This document shows positions 11,011 to 21,205 of a DNA stretch of 64,000 nt, one piece after another. The stretch comes from Ashinkailepas kermadecensis (taxonomy: Eukaryota; Arthropoda; Thecostraca; Neolepadidae). Each line of letters begins with the position of its first letter. Within the stretch, counting starts at the first letter, position 1. Under the pieces are notes generated by a model that saw only the letters and a program-made list of their open reading frames with translations, did no database searches and had not been told where the DNA came from. The translations under genes were made by a program, and so were the position numbers. Where the stretch lies: the NCBI GenBank assembly GCA_034440615.1, contig JAOTOM010004789.1, positions 124,001 to 188,000 on the forward strand, in the 5' to 3' direction.

Positions 11011-11454
11011 CGGGGAGCCGGCGGCCATCGATACCGCCCTGTGCGTCGATATTGTTTGTGGGGACCGCCCAGTGTATGTCAGGTGTGCCCGGACGACGGC
11101 AGCTAGCTGGCGCCGCGTCCATGTGACACGATGCGTGAACTACGATGATGATCAGATTGCACGCGCGAGCTTGTCGGGGCTGTAGCAGGGCCCGGTGTCT
11201 ATCGACCGGCCTTTTGATCGGGTTGTGTACTCTGTAGTGACATTTGACCCGTGAACGTTACAGACAGCCATGCCCATATTTACTTATAATGATTATCAGT
11301 ACCTGGTAGCGTGCTATGAATTTTCCAGACCTTTTCCAGATACAAATTCCTGCTAATTGTGGTAACCCGAGTTTTGCTTGGGTTCGCTATCATATTGAAA
11401 AGTAAACCAATTTCGACGGCGGAAGGTTTATTTTGCATAACGTGACTTCGGGTC
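11011..11454. other. No gene recognised
   Basis: Transition from GC-rich repeat to AT-richer unique sequence. Nothing recognisable. Confidence 0.5.
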
Positions 11455-11595
11455 TAGCAAGCAGATAGTGTCTCGAAGTCAGGAAGATGGTATCCCTAAC
11501 AAGCAGATAGTGTCCCTAACATTTAGATGGTGTCCCTAACAATTAGATAGTGTCCCTAACATTTAGATAGTGTCCCTAACAAGCAGATAGTGTCA
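11455..11595. repeat. About 20-bp tandem repeat, 7 copies
   Basis: Units of the form agatagtgtccctaacattt or agatagtgtccctaacaagc. Confidence 0.9.
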
Positions 11596-11943
11596 GGAGA
11601 GAGGTGCGCAGAGATGGGTCCGGGACGGGTGTCGACGAGCTGGGAGTCGTCGGCATGCGATATGGGGTGTCGACGCGGAAGGAAAGGGGATTGGTTGTTA
11701 ATATAAGTGAGATAAGCAGTGGAGCGACGACAGATCCCCGAGCCGCTACAGGAGATCAGAGAGCTGTTGGTGACCTTTTGCTTCCATTCTCTGAGATATC
11801 TCGAATCGCTGAAACTGCTCCCCGCTCAAGGTTCGAACTTGGACAGCGTTACTCGTAGGTATCTCCCAGATCAGCTTGAATGGAAATTGAAGCTGATCCA
11901 AGAATGCAATGGTAATTTCAGGCTTCTTCAAGAGTACGCCATC

Positions 11944-12000
11944 GGGCGCTACGTGACCTCTGTAGTCAATGCGCCCCAAAACCCCAGTGACAAACTAACA
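11944..12000 (+). mobile_element. Hairpin-tail retroposon copy
   Basis: gggcgctacgtgacctctg, tagtcaatgcgccccaaaa, ccccagtgacaaactaac. Stem gggcgc/gcgccc is intact. A weak 7-bp duplication caagagt flanks it (about 11927 and 11998). Confidence 0.7.
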
Positions 12001-12095
12001 AGAGTGAGTCATCACTAACCCTGTCAACACATTGGGGAATGGCAGTCAGTTTAAAACTAGTGTTGAATGACGTTTAATTTTATTAGTTGTTTAAC

Positions 12096-12305
12096 CTTCA
12101 GATGGGAACACAATTGCTATGCCCGACGTTTCGGCATCATATCTTCCTCAAGGGCAACAGAAAGCGAACAGGTTAGGGAGTCAGAATGGGCGTAGCTTTT
12201 TTCTTCTTCTTTTTATTGCCCTCGAAGAGGGCAATAAACGTCACTGTGTGTGTCAATAAACACTGAAACGTCGGGCATTGTAATCATGTTTTCATCGTAA
12301 GGTTA
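12096..12305. mobile_element. Inverted-repeat element with nested hairpin
   Basis: Perfect 14-base arms atgcccgacgtttc (about 12119) and gaaacgtcgggcat (about 12266) extend outward imperfectly, from cct.c.gatg..aaca on the left to its complement on the right. In the middle, tttattgccctc and gagggcaataaa (12212-12238) form a perfect 12-bp hairpin with a 3-base loop. No ORF. The ccgaaacgtcgg phrase on the minus strand recalls sequence near hammerhead motifs of Penelope-like elements, but the ribozyme core is not intact here. Confidence 0.6.
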
Positions 12306-12719
12306 CAGCAGCTACGGTACCGCGTAAACCAATGCAGTTAAAGGCCATCCATCCTACGCTAATTTTGAACCCTGTGAAAAGTGTCGCTTGAGTCGAGTCG
12401 CCCCACAAAGAACACAATGTGCCGTTTGCCGGTGGTTTCTGACATCCAATCGACAGTACCAATGTGATCGTCCTCTGTTGACTCGCAAGTCATACGACAG
12501 TACTATCTGAGCGTACTGTTAGCGAATTGATTTGCACAAATCTGTATGAAATCTGTATATTCGGATTTTTGTTAATTAATGTCATGAGACTGTACCTTCA
12601 ACTTCTCCTTCTGCTTGGTCATGTCCGGGCATATCATGAATGCTTGTTATGTTTAACGCCAGTGATTTAAGGTTTAATTACACATATTCTTGGGGTACGA
12701 ACAGCATTGCAACTAAAAT
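12306..12719. other. No gene recognised
   Basis: Unique-looking AT-balanced sequence. Nothing recognisable. Confidence 0.5.
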
Positions 12720-12732
12720 CCAAATACAGGTT

Positions 12733-12877
12733 ATGGGCGCTGTATGACCACCGCAGTCGATGAGCCTGTGAGCCCAAATAACCAACCAACCAACCAACCA
12801 ACCAACCAACCAACCAACCAACCAACCAACCAAACAACCAACCAACCAACCAACCAACCAACCAACCAACCAACCAA
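12733..12877 (+). mobile_element. Micro-retroposon with long (AACC)n tail
   Basis: A 45-bp hairpin module (atgggcgctgtatgaccacc, gcagtcgatgagcctgtgag, cccaaataac) is followed by about 100 bp of (AACC)n. Exact 13-bp target-site duplications ccaaatacaggtt lie at 12720-12732 and 12878-12890. The tail is therefore part of the inserted unit and has expanded. Minus-strand GWLV-repeat ORFs across it are artefacts. Confidence 0.9.
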
Positions 12878-12898
12878 CCAAATACAGGTTTAGATATG

Positions 12899-13140
12899 AG
12901 CATGGGCATAGTCTAACTTCACCCGCCGTGGTGCCGTTAACTGGCTGTGTTAGTCTTGATGTGTTTCGGTGATAACTCGCGAGGAAGTGTGGGTTTTGTG
13001 AGACACGTTCGAGACACGCTCTGGCAGCATGGGCATAGTCTAACTTCACCCGCCGTGGTACCGTTAACTGGCTGTGTTAGTCTTGATGTGTTTCGGTGAT
13101 GACTCGCGAGGAAGTGTGGGTTTTGTGAGACACGCTCGAG
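12899..13140. repeat. About 129-bp duplication
   Basis: gcatgggcatagtctaactt and what follows occur at about 12900 and 13028, nearly identical. The end merges into the 57-bp array. Confidence 0.9.
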
Positions 13141-13567
13141 ACACGCGCTGGCAGCCATCGGCAGTTCAAAGTGTGGGTTTTGTGAGACACGTTCGAGACA
13201 CGCGCTGGCAGCCATCGGCAGTTCAAAGTGTGGGTTTTGTGAGACCCGTTCGAGACACGCGCTGGCAGCCATCGGCAGTTCAAAGTGTGGGTTTTGTGAG
13301 ACACGTTCGAGACACGCGCTGGCAGCCATCGGCAGTTCAAAGTGTGGGTTTTGTGAGACACGTTCGAGACACGCGCTGGCAGCCATCGGCAGTTCAAAGT
13401 GTGGGTTTTGTGAGACCCGTTCGAGACACACGCTGGCAGCCATCGGCAGTTCAAAGTGTGGGTTTTGTGAGACACGTTCGAGACACGCGCTGGCAGCCAT
13501 CGGCAGTTCAAAGTGTGGGTTTTGTGAGACACGTTCGAGACACGCGCTGGCAGCCATCGGCAGTTTA
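13115..13567. repeat. 57-bp minisatellite, 8 copies
   Basis: Unit agtgtgggttttgtgagaca, cgttcgagacacgcgctggc, agccatcggcagttcaa. Copies are almost identical. The 57-bp unit is 19 codons, so all frames with no stop stay open on both strands. Confidence 0.97.
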
Positions 13568-13656
13568 AAGCCAGGATCAGCAAACTAACAGCACAATATT
13601 TGCGGCGTTAAATAGTTCACAAGTTTATGTTTGTTTGGGTAACATCGTAGCTGTTC

Positions 13657-13822
13657 TTGGGTTCTTTTACGACGCATTCAACCGCTAGGTCATATAGCGC
13701 CGCCAAGCTCTCACGCCGATTGGTCGCGGGTGGACTCGGTAATCTCGTCGGTTGTGAGATTCGAACCCACAACCATGCGATCAAGAGTCCGATGCTCTGC
13801 CAACTGAGCTACCACGACCCCT
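13657..13822 (-). mobile_element. tRNA-Lys(CTT)-like SINE, full length (166 bp)
   Basis: The minus strand starts ggggtcgtggtagctcagtt (A-box), then cggactcttgatcgcat (anticodon loop with CTT) and gggttcgaatctcac (B-box). The body and tail match the Val-headed SINEs: gcgaccaatcggcgtgagag, then cggcgc...gcgtcgtaaaag. Target-site duplications catcgtagctgttc and catcgtggctgttc lie at 13643-13656 and 13823-13836. Confidence 0.92.
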
Positions 13823-13836
13823 CATCGTGGCTGTTC

Positions 13837-14984
13837 AAATTTGGCATAGTTTGTAAGACATCAAGTTATACCTCTCCATAAGCGGATGTTATGAAGTTAG
13901 ATGGTGGAGACTTGTTAACGATTAATATCAGGATTCTTTTTATATTTATGTGTTATAATAGAGTGAAAGCGTTGATAAAGCAGATTCTGGAAGGTTATTG
14001 CACTTCTCAGAAGTTAAAGGTATCATAATGCTCTGATAAAGTGGAAGTGAGGCCTAATTGAGAAAAAAGAAAGAAAGAGAGAAACAGTTATTGCATCAAA
14101 AAAGCTGCACGGAGCGTAGATAGATTGCTTGTCGAAGGCAAACGTTGTTTCAAGTGCTATTGACTGTGCCAATGACCCGTCCACCCCGGAGCACGACCTG
14201 TCGTCGGTTTGGGGTCCACGAACGTTCCAGTTCATTACGTTGGACTGTCACTCTGTAGATAACAGTGATAACAGTGATATACGGAAATAGGACGCTGAGT
14301 CACAGCGTACGATAGCGATAGAGTAACGCACGTCTGTTTGTATTCATTATCTCGCTGCAGTCCACCGGAAGTGTGCGTTTATGTCTCGTTCTGCGTTTTT
14401 GCACGTCCTCCCACACACCCACTCTGTGCACCCACAGACCGGCCTCGTGCACCCTAAATGTGCCTTAGGTGACCAGGTGGGCGAGGTGGGCTTAGGACCC
14501 GATGCTTAGCTCATGCACGTAAGCCTCTGCAAGTTTGAGGACATTTTCAGCCATATGAAGATAATACCTTTGTGCTCGTACCAGTCCAGCCCAGCAATTT
14601 GACACGAGGCTAGCAGAAATAGAGCCCGGCCAAGCACGAGGTGGCCGGGCATCGGCAATCGTGATGTTGCATTTGGAGTATGCATTCGGATGACCGAGCG
14701 CTTGCTGATGGGGTGACACGGACTTGGGCCAGCTGGCTGTGTGCTCGTGGAAAATGTAATTTGTACCATCCCGCCGTGGTGGTGTGTTTATCACCGGTCT
14801 CCAGGCGACACTGGCCCATGACCCGTGGTCTTTTGCTATAATTAGCCCGGCTTATGGCATGGCAAAATGCACGCCTCAAACAGACCCCAGATAAATCCAG
14901 TCGTGTCACAGTGTATCTTCCCAGATCGTTTGGCACTGAAGCACGACTCGCGATGCTCATAATCCTCGCTGCAAATATCGCACC
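13837..14984. other. No gene recognised
   Basis: The last few hundred bases may be upstream parts of the LINE whose C-terminus follows, but frames are broken and I cannot identify a reverse transcriptase block. No host gene seen. Confidence 0.45.
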
Positions 14985-15210
14985 GAAACAGACGCCACGA
15001 GATATCTCTGTGTCGCCAGCGTTTGGGACATGCCCATGCGACACACCGGTATCTTCTGGGTGGTGACGAGGCGCCGCTGTGCCCGAGGTGCACCGCGCCA
15101 ACGTCAGTGCGACACACTTTAGTCTCATGTCCCCGGCTTGCCCACGAACGGAGACGTCACTTTGGATGTTCCTCTGTCTCGCTTCGGAAAGTATTAGGAG
15201 ATAAGTCTGT
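14985..15210 (+). pseudogene. LINE ORF2 C-terminal remnant (jockey/I-like)
   Basis: The plus strand reads ISLCRQRLGHAHATHRYLL, then GGDEAPLCPRC, VRHTLVSCPRL and ERRRHFG through to LGDK. The pattern R-L-G-H, T-H-x-Y-L-L, P-L-C-x-R-C, V-R-H-x-L-x-x-C-P is typical of the C-terminal zinc-binding end of jockey/I-group LINE ORF2. The frame is open for about 75 codons at the 3' end and stops in a T-rich stretch near 15230. Upstream sequence is decayed. This looks like a 5'-truncated, dead copy. Confidence 0.65.
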
Positions 15211-16107
15211 CATTGTTCACTCGGGACAACTTTTTTTTAATTCCTCTTAGAACTTCAATTATCCGTGATTTACGCCGGTTACTAACGTGCTGCTGCATAC
15301 GTGGCTAGTTTTACCCTAGGACAGATGTGGCATCGTCACCTATGACCTGTTGCTTGATCTGACGTGTACGTGCCTCTATGTCTAATTGACGGAGTTATGG
15401 GCCCTAAATGACCAATGCAGTCGATGCGCCCTAAAACCCAAATAACTAACTAACCAACTCGCTGGAAATACTGCGCGGCTGTAAAATATCGCTCGACCAC
15501 AGCACGAAAACTCGAAAACATGACTGCATATGGAATGGTTTCAGGAAAATGTAGGATGGACAGCATTGCGTAAGTTCAAATAAACAGCATCAGGGACCGA
15601 AGCTGTGCGCACGTGCCTGTAGCGTGATTATAGTGTACGCCGTTGCTGAGCCACCCACCTCGTAAAAATGGTGTGGTCAGGCTGGCCGCTCAAATCATTT
15701 TTTTTTGCTGGCGATTAAAGGATGACTGGGCCGTTCACATCGCCCACAAGAAGCCAAATCATCGGTAAGTGGCAACACATCGACGGAACTGATTTATGTG
15801 TGAGGGATATAACTTCCCCTGGAATTTGTAAGAAGGTTACCCCTCCTGCCTATCCCTTTTCACTTCGGCGGTCTTGATGAAGAGGAAGATCGAACCATAT
15901 AATTGGCACACTACACTGCACCATCAGTGTTAGGGATAGTCTATTTACGATAGATCGACCTAGGAGGTGGCAAGATATGGAACTTTAAAAATCCAGGGTA
16001 TTTCATGACTAGATAGATGAAGTGGTAGCCAAAACGTGTTGCTTTAGTATCCTCGGATTAGCGGCACAGCCAGTTTGTACACATATATACCACATAGCTG
16101 TGCACCT
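15211..16107. other. Hairpin-tail retroposon copy, otherwise no gene
   Basis: At 15399-15458 there is a tail-module copy (gggccctaaatgaccaatg, cagtcgatgcgccctaaaac, ccaaataactaac), close to the family consensus and without a clear target duplication. The rest is unremarkable. Confidence 0.6.
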
Positions 16108-16525
16108 GGGCCGGACAGCAGAACGGCCAGACACCTGGACCGGACAGCTTCACACCTGGACCGGACAGCTGAACAGCCAGACACCTGGACCGGACAGCTT
16201 CACACCTGGACCGGACAGCTGAACAGCCAGACACCTGGATTGGACAGCTGAACAGCCAGACACCTGGACTGGACAGCTGAACAGCCAGACACCTGGACCG
16301 GACAGCTTCACACCTGGACCGGACAGCTGAACAGCCAGACACCTGGACTGGACAGCTGAACAGCTCAGCACCTGGACCGGACAGCCAGACACCAGGACCG
16401 AACAGCTGAACAACCAGACACCTGGACCGGACAGCTGAACAACCAGACACCTGGACCGGACAGCTGAACAACCAGACACCTGGACCGGACAGCTGAACAA
16501 CCAGACACCTGGACCGGACAGCCGT
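16108..16525. repeat. About 29-bp minisatellite
   Basis: Unit gacagctgaacagccagaca plus cctggaccg, with shorter units lacking the gaacagcc part. It ends about 35 bp before the CpG-rich block of exon 1. The minus-strand 614-codon ORF runs through this array and the one at 17165 and is not a gene. Confidence 0.95.
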
Positions 16526-16559
16526 ACAGATCGGGCAGCTGCGTCGAACAGCCTCGCAG

Positions 16560-16947
16560 TACAGCTGGTCGGCTGCAGTGCGGAGACCCGTTGCCGGGGC
16601 CGGCCGGCGTGGCCGGACATGGGCCGGCCGGGCCGGTGCGGACAGTGGGCCGTGTTTGGTGCGGTGGCGTCCGCGGCAGTTAGCGGCTGGCGGTCCGGTG
16701 AGATGGGTGAGTCACGCGGCCCTGCCGGCCGGCGGCGGCGGCGGCGGCGGCGGCCGCGGCCGGCGGGCGGCGGCCTCCACGCTGCTGACGTCAGTTGGAG
16801 GACGCTATCGGCAGGGGAGGGTGTGCGCCGCCGACCGGGTCGATAGTAACTGAGCAGTGCGACCAGCCGAGGCCAGCCGCGCAGCACGCACTGCTGACAA
16901 CACAGTGGCCGTGTGTGGTCGTCTGCCGCCGGCGCGACCGCCCCGCC
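16560..16947 (+). promoter_or_regulatory. CpG-rich promoter/5' leader block
   Basis: A dense CpG block with long GGC runs (about 16730-16770) immediately precedes the first coding ATG of the kinase. No in-frame ATG precedes 16948 within the leader (16795 is a TTG codon). I infer a CpG-island type promoter and 5' UTR. I cannot place the transcription start or exclude a 5' UTR intron. Confidence 0.5.
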
Positions 16948-17092
16948 ATGGAGATCAAGATGATGCACAAGAGCAGCACGTTCAACTCGCTCTCGAGCGG
17001 CACCCAGAAGCTGGGCAGCTGGTTCAGTCAGCTGGGCGAGCGGCGGCGCAAGAGCGCCATCCGGAAGAGCATCACTCTGAGCGCGGGGCTCG
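16948..17092 (+). CDS. CDK16/17: PCTAIRE kinase (CDK16/17/18 type), coding exon 1
   Basis: First coding exon: 48 codons plus one base, ending ctcg before gtgagtgt. The ATG has a strong context (ccgccATGG). The peptide starts MEIKMMHKSSTFNSLSSG and continues with a basic stretch (ERRRKSAIRKS). This N-terminal extension is variable in the family, so membership rests on phase and context: the exon ends in phase 1 and exon 2 begins with two bases, giving a clean Gly codon at the joint. The extension of CDK16-18 carries regulatory phosphorylation sites, and the RKSAIRKS stretch here is a plausible basophilic kinase target. It lies in the CpG block. A 33-bp minisatellite begins about 70 bp into intron 1. 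Other first exons may exist upstream. Confidence 0.75.
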
Positions 17093-17164
17093 GTGAGTGT
17101 CGGGCTGGCTTGAATGGACGTGTGTCGGCGCTGGCTCGTGCCCCTGTCCACATGGGAGTCGGCC

Positions 17165-17880
17165 AGCCGCACCCCTCTGTCCACCCGGCGGCCTGTCACC
17201 CGCGTCCCTCTGTCCACCCGGCGGCCTGTCACCCGCGTTCCTCTGTCTACACGGTGGCCTGTCACCCGCGTTCCTCTGTCCACACGGTGGCCTGTCACCC
17301 GCGCCCCTCTGTCCACACGGTGGCCTGTCACCCGCGTCCCTCTGTCCACACGGTGGCCTGTCACCCGCGTTCCTCTGTCCACACGGTGGCCTGTCACCCT
17401 CGTCCCTCTGTCCACACGGTGGCCTGTCACCCGCGTTCCTCTGTCCACCCGGCGGCCTGTCACCCGCGTTCCTCTGTCCACACGGTGGCCTGTCACCCGC
17501 GTCCCTCTGTCCACACGGTGGCCTGTCACCCGCGTCCCCCTGTCCACACGGTGGCCTGTCACCCGCGTCCCTCTGTCTACACGGTGGCCTGTCACCCGCG
17601 TTCCTCTGTCCACACGGTGGCCTGTCACCCGCGTCCCTCTGTCCACACGGTGGCCTGTCACCCGCGTCCCTCTGTCTACACGGTGGCCTGTCACCCGCGT
17701 TCCTCTGTCCACACGGTGGCCTGTCACCCGCGTCCCTCTGTCCACACGGTGGCCTGTCACCCGCGTTCCTCTGTCCACACGGTGGCCTGTCACCCGCGTC
17801 CCTCTGTCCACACGGTGGCCTGTCACCCGCGTCCCTCTGTCTACACGGCGACTTGTCACCCGCTTCTCTGTCCACGACTG
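17165..17880. repeat. 33-bp minisatellite, about 21 copies (intron 1)
   Basis: Unit tccctctgtccacacggtgg, cctgtcacccgcg. It starts about 70 bp after the exon-1 splice donor. Because 33 is divisible by three, all frames are open and the 274-386 codon ORFs here are artefacts. I see no copy of the exon or its donor in the unit. Confidence 0.97.
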
Positions 17881-18223
17881 TGTCACGGTGCGGCATGCAG
17901 AAATATGTCTCCAAACTGTGGCAGTAGATGCTTTATGAGTCATGCCTTGGCATGAATTACAAGGAGAGAGAAGCATCTGCAATATAGCAATCACATTCCG
18001 ATAACCGAGAAACCATTCTCACAACCATATATTTCCTCGCGAAAATAATAGTCCGCGAATGTAGTGAAATATCGGGAAGGGCACAAAGAGCACCTTGTTT
18101 GGGTGCTCAGTGCTCACTGCTCACTCTCGCTGAACCTGCTGCCTGTGAAGCGAGGAAATTGCTGAAGGTGTCGGACGCAGTCAAGGTGAAAGCAAAGCTA
18201 TGTAAAGTAAAGCCGGATGTGTC
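17881..18223. other. No gene recognised
   Basis: Intronic sequence, nothing identified. Confidence 0.5.
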
Positions 18224-19490
18224 TTGGCAAGACCGATCGTGTCACAGTGCGACATGTTGATGGAATCAAAAGTAGAGTTCAGAAAAGGCTTGCTTTTGGA
18301 AATTTGTGAGATATATGATCTGCACAAGCAGAACTCTGAAAACCCTCGCACCGGCTTCTTAACCTTTGCTGCCATTCCTCCGAAGCAGTCTTCTTGGCAG
18401 GCAGCAGTGGGACACACTCGATGTGCATGTGCACTTGTCATCAAAACCCAGAACTGCTCATATCCGCTCTCGGGCTTCCCGGTCTCAAATACCGTAAACT
18501 CCTCGATCACGCTGTATGTGGCACGGAAAACCGCGATTGCATGATGCACACCTGTAACGACTGCCCTGGTGAAACGGGGTGATGAACTTTCTGAGGATTA
18601 TCCTCGCGGACAAATCAGGAGAAGAGAGTGAAGGGGTGATTTAGCCCCATATGATGACATGATAATGAGATTAGGTGCAAACGGCGGATGAGCACGCATC
18701 GCTGTACACTCGCGGACGGAAATAGTCTAGACCAAAGAGGAAAGCATGCGATATTTGAGCCAGCAAACCATGAAGCTGACACCATTTTGTGGCTGACAAA
18801 CAGGGTCAGCACTTCACCTACGCAAAGGCTACTGGCAAAGAGGGCGAAGTCATTGTCTAACACGATTTCGCTGAAAATTATTAATTTGTGGTGCAAGATG
18901 CAGCATGCTTCCACCAGCATCGCATGCTTCCACCGGGATTAGTACCAGTGTACCGTGCACCCGTTTGTAGTGCACTGGCGTGAGGACGAGGTGCTGTGCC
19001 ATCAGAGTTACTGCTGTATCTCTGACGGCACAAAGCACAACACCGACATGGTGCATGTGTTCCTGCAACGGCTTATCCCAGAAATTCGGACTGCAGCACC
19101 TGACCTAAAAATAATATTTAATTCACAGACGGCAGCATACGAATAAGAATCACTTCGTCAATGTGTGTCACCATCTGACAGATTTTGGGGTATCCTGTGA
19201 GTGGATTTTTGTGACATCTCATGGCAAAGGCGCTTGCGACGGCATCGGGGACTGGCGGCGAAGGACATGTTTGAGAATTTGTCGCACCAGCTAGCCAGCT
19301 GCTTCAAATTCATATTTGTATCAAAGCAGGAGGCAATGGACGTCACGACCCACCCCACGGAGCGCTTCTCGAAAGCCGTCACGGCGAAGGGAACACATGG
19401 GTACCACAAGTTCGCACCAGTGATCCACAGCACCGAAGTAGTTCATGAACTGATTTCCGATGCGCGGCGTGTGCTAATGGTAGTTGGGTG
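18224..19490 (+). pseudogene. Decayed transposon gene (SDG/TSHGKGACDG family)
   Basis: Read across several frameshifts, the plus strand gives EICEIYDLHKQNSENP, then AGSSGTHSMCMCTCHQNP (18394-18450), C-N-D-C-P-G (about 18560), VHWREDEVLCHQSYC (18965-19020), SDGTKHNTDMVHVFLQ, and F-V-N-V-C-H-H-x-x-D-F-G with TSHGKGACDGIG (19160-19255). I know this ordered set from multicopy, transposon-like genes in many invertebrate genomes whose catalytic chemistry I cannot name. At least three frameshifts and a stop (19144) break it. Ends and terminal repeats were not found. Confidence 0.6.
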
Positions 19491-19974
19491 AAGTGAGACT
19501 TGTTAGTGTGCGCGCTGATACAGATTGTGTTGATTAATATTATCGCAGTGACAGATCTTCAGTCTGAACTGGGATTCTGACAAGGTATGGGATGATATGT
19601 AGATCATTACATTGCATTGCCTTAAAATACTGTACTGCAACACATTATTGCATTGCATTGCACCGTGTAATTCTGTTGCTTTATTTTATTACACCGATGC
19701 AGACGGCTCATGATCCAATGAGATTCATTTCAGGGTCAGCATGTGTCAATGGATGCGTTCGCGCCAAATTTGTTCTCAAGCACTTCAAGATGAATGCGAT
19801 TACTCAGTCAGTGAGGTTCATCTTTTTATTTCCAGAATGTGGGGTTTGAAACGCCAGAAGGTTGATATTGCAGCGATTGGCGGCGATAAAAACCCTTCAG
19901 AGTTGTCGGTGAAATATGATCGTACATTTTTGATACGCTAACATTGGGGCAGAAATATATTGCATATGGTGAGA
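19491..19974. other. No gene recognised
   Basis: Intronic sequence with short ttgcattgca-type repeats near 19610-19670. Nothing else. Confidence 0.5.
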
Positions 19975-20425
19975 ACATTTCTATTACTTTTCTCCTTACA
20001 AATGGCGATCTAGGATTTCATAAATCACACTTCGTCGCTTCTGAATTTCCAAAATATCATTGTGACTGTCTCGAAGGTCAAACTAGGTCACGTTATCTTA
20101 GGTCACAAGCTCACGATTTAAAAAAAACGTGTAAACAAAAATTTTGAAATTGACAAGATGCAGTGGATCATGACGAGTTCAGCGATATATATATATAGCT
20201 TCATGCAAGTCGTGTTGCTCTTCATTGAGTTCCAGGTCTCCAAAGGCTTCGGTTACCTCTCAAAAATGTTCGATATTATACTGCCTTAACCGCTGCTCCG
20301 ATCTTTCCCAAAATTGCACAACTGGATTATAGAGACAAGCTAACCTTATAAAAGTATTTTCATCGAGATATGGGGTGTAATTTGGGCCCTTCACTTGTCG
20401 ATTTGTGGCGGAATGGGCCATCTAC
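19975..20425 (+). repeat. Dispersed 440-bp repeat, copy B
   Basis: More diverged copy sharing cattgtgactgtc, aggtcacgtta/aggtcac, agatgcagtggat, gttctt-cattg, cctctcaaaaatg, gatcttt..aaattgcacaac and the end aatgggccatcta. Same orientation as copy C. Confidence 0.75.
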
Positions 20426-20669
20426 CACAATTCGTAGACGTTTCTGACATTTGTTTAATCCTTCACCTCATAACGAGTTAGAACACTTGTGGAACACAAC
20501 ACTCAAGATCGGATGACTAACATTCTCACCCCATCACGTGCCACGAATATTAAAAGGCCTGTATTTCAGTAATATGCTGTTCTAAACAAATATTAAAACA
20601 GGCCACGATATACTAGCATAAAAACAACCACGCATGCCTAATTTTGAACGGATGTGTAGATTTTTAGGG

Positions 20670-21112
20670 GCAAATCCCTATTTTTTATTTTTTGCTTCGA
20701 AAGATAAGATATCGAACTTCATTTCTGCATTTTTTCAAATCGCATTGTGACTGTCCCGATAGTTAAAGTAGGTCACATGACCTTAGGTCACGATGTCACT
20801 ATTTCAAATGGTCCGTAAACGAAAATTCCGAAATAGCCAAAAGATGCAGTGGATTATTGGGAGTTCACCGGTATATACGTTTGCACAATTCTGATTGTTC
20901 TTCATTGTATGAATTTCCTTTAAAAAAAAAACACCCTTGTTTGGTGACATCTCAGAAATGCCCGAGGCTATAACTCCTTGACCGTTGACCTGATCTTTCT
21001 AAAAATGGCACAGCTGGATTCGGCGCATCAGATGACCCCACACAAATATTTGTATCAAATATAAAATATTGGGTATTATGCCTTTGTCGATTTGCCGTGC
21101 AATGGGCCAGCT
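20670..21112 (+). repeat. Dispersed 440-bp repeat, copy C
   Basis: Runs from about gcttcgaaagataagatatc to gtgcaatgggccag. It contains gtaggtcacatgacc followed directly by ttaggtcac, the unoccupied version of the site where copy A holds a micro-retroposon. Confidence 0.8.
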
Positions 21113-21167
21113 AGAGGGATGTGGTAAATGGTAGCTCTGCACTGGAGGAGGCCGGACGCCGCGCCCA

Positions 21168-21205
21168 ATGCAAGCGATTACCACTGCAGTGGCAATCGCT
21201 TGCAT
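21168..21205. repeat. 38-bp near-perfect palindrome
   Basis: atgcaagcgatt, a, ccactg / cagtgg, c, aatcgcttgcat. The two halves are complementary except for one a:c pair, with no loop. The centre is ctgcag. Confidence 0.9.

Noticed and set aside
9719..11185. 488-codon plus-strand ORF and 330/354-codon minus-strand ORFs
   Set aside because: They run through the 64-bp and 42-bp minisatellites. The 42-bp unit lacks stops in several frames, so both strands are open. No domain outside the repeat.
12667..13049. GWLVGWLVG repeat proteins on the minus strand
   Set aside because: Translation of the (AACC)n tail of a retroposon.
13740..13822. Functional tRNA-Lys(CTT) gene on the minus strand
   Set aside because: Head of a SINE with target-site duplications. 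The 3' acceptor strand is replaced by the SINE body.
16150..17994. 614-codon minus-strand ORF with RVDRGTRVTGH repeats
   Set aside because: Product of the 29-bp and 33-bp arrays and the CpG block, and antisense to kinase exon 1.
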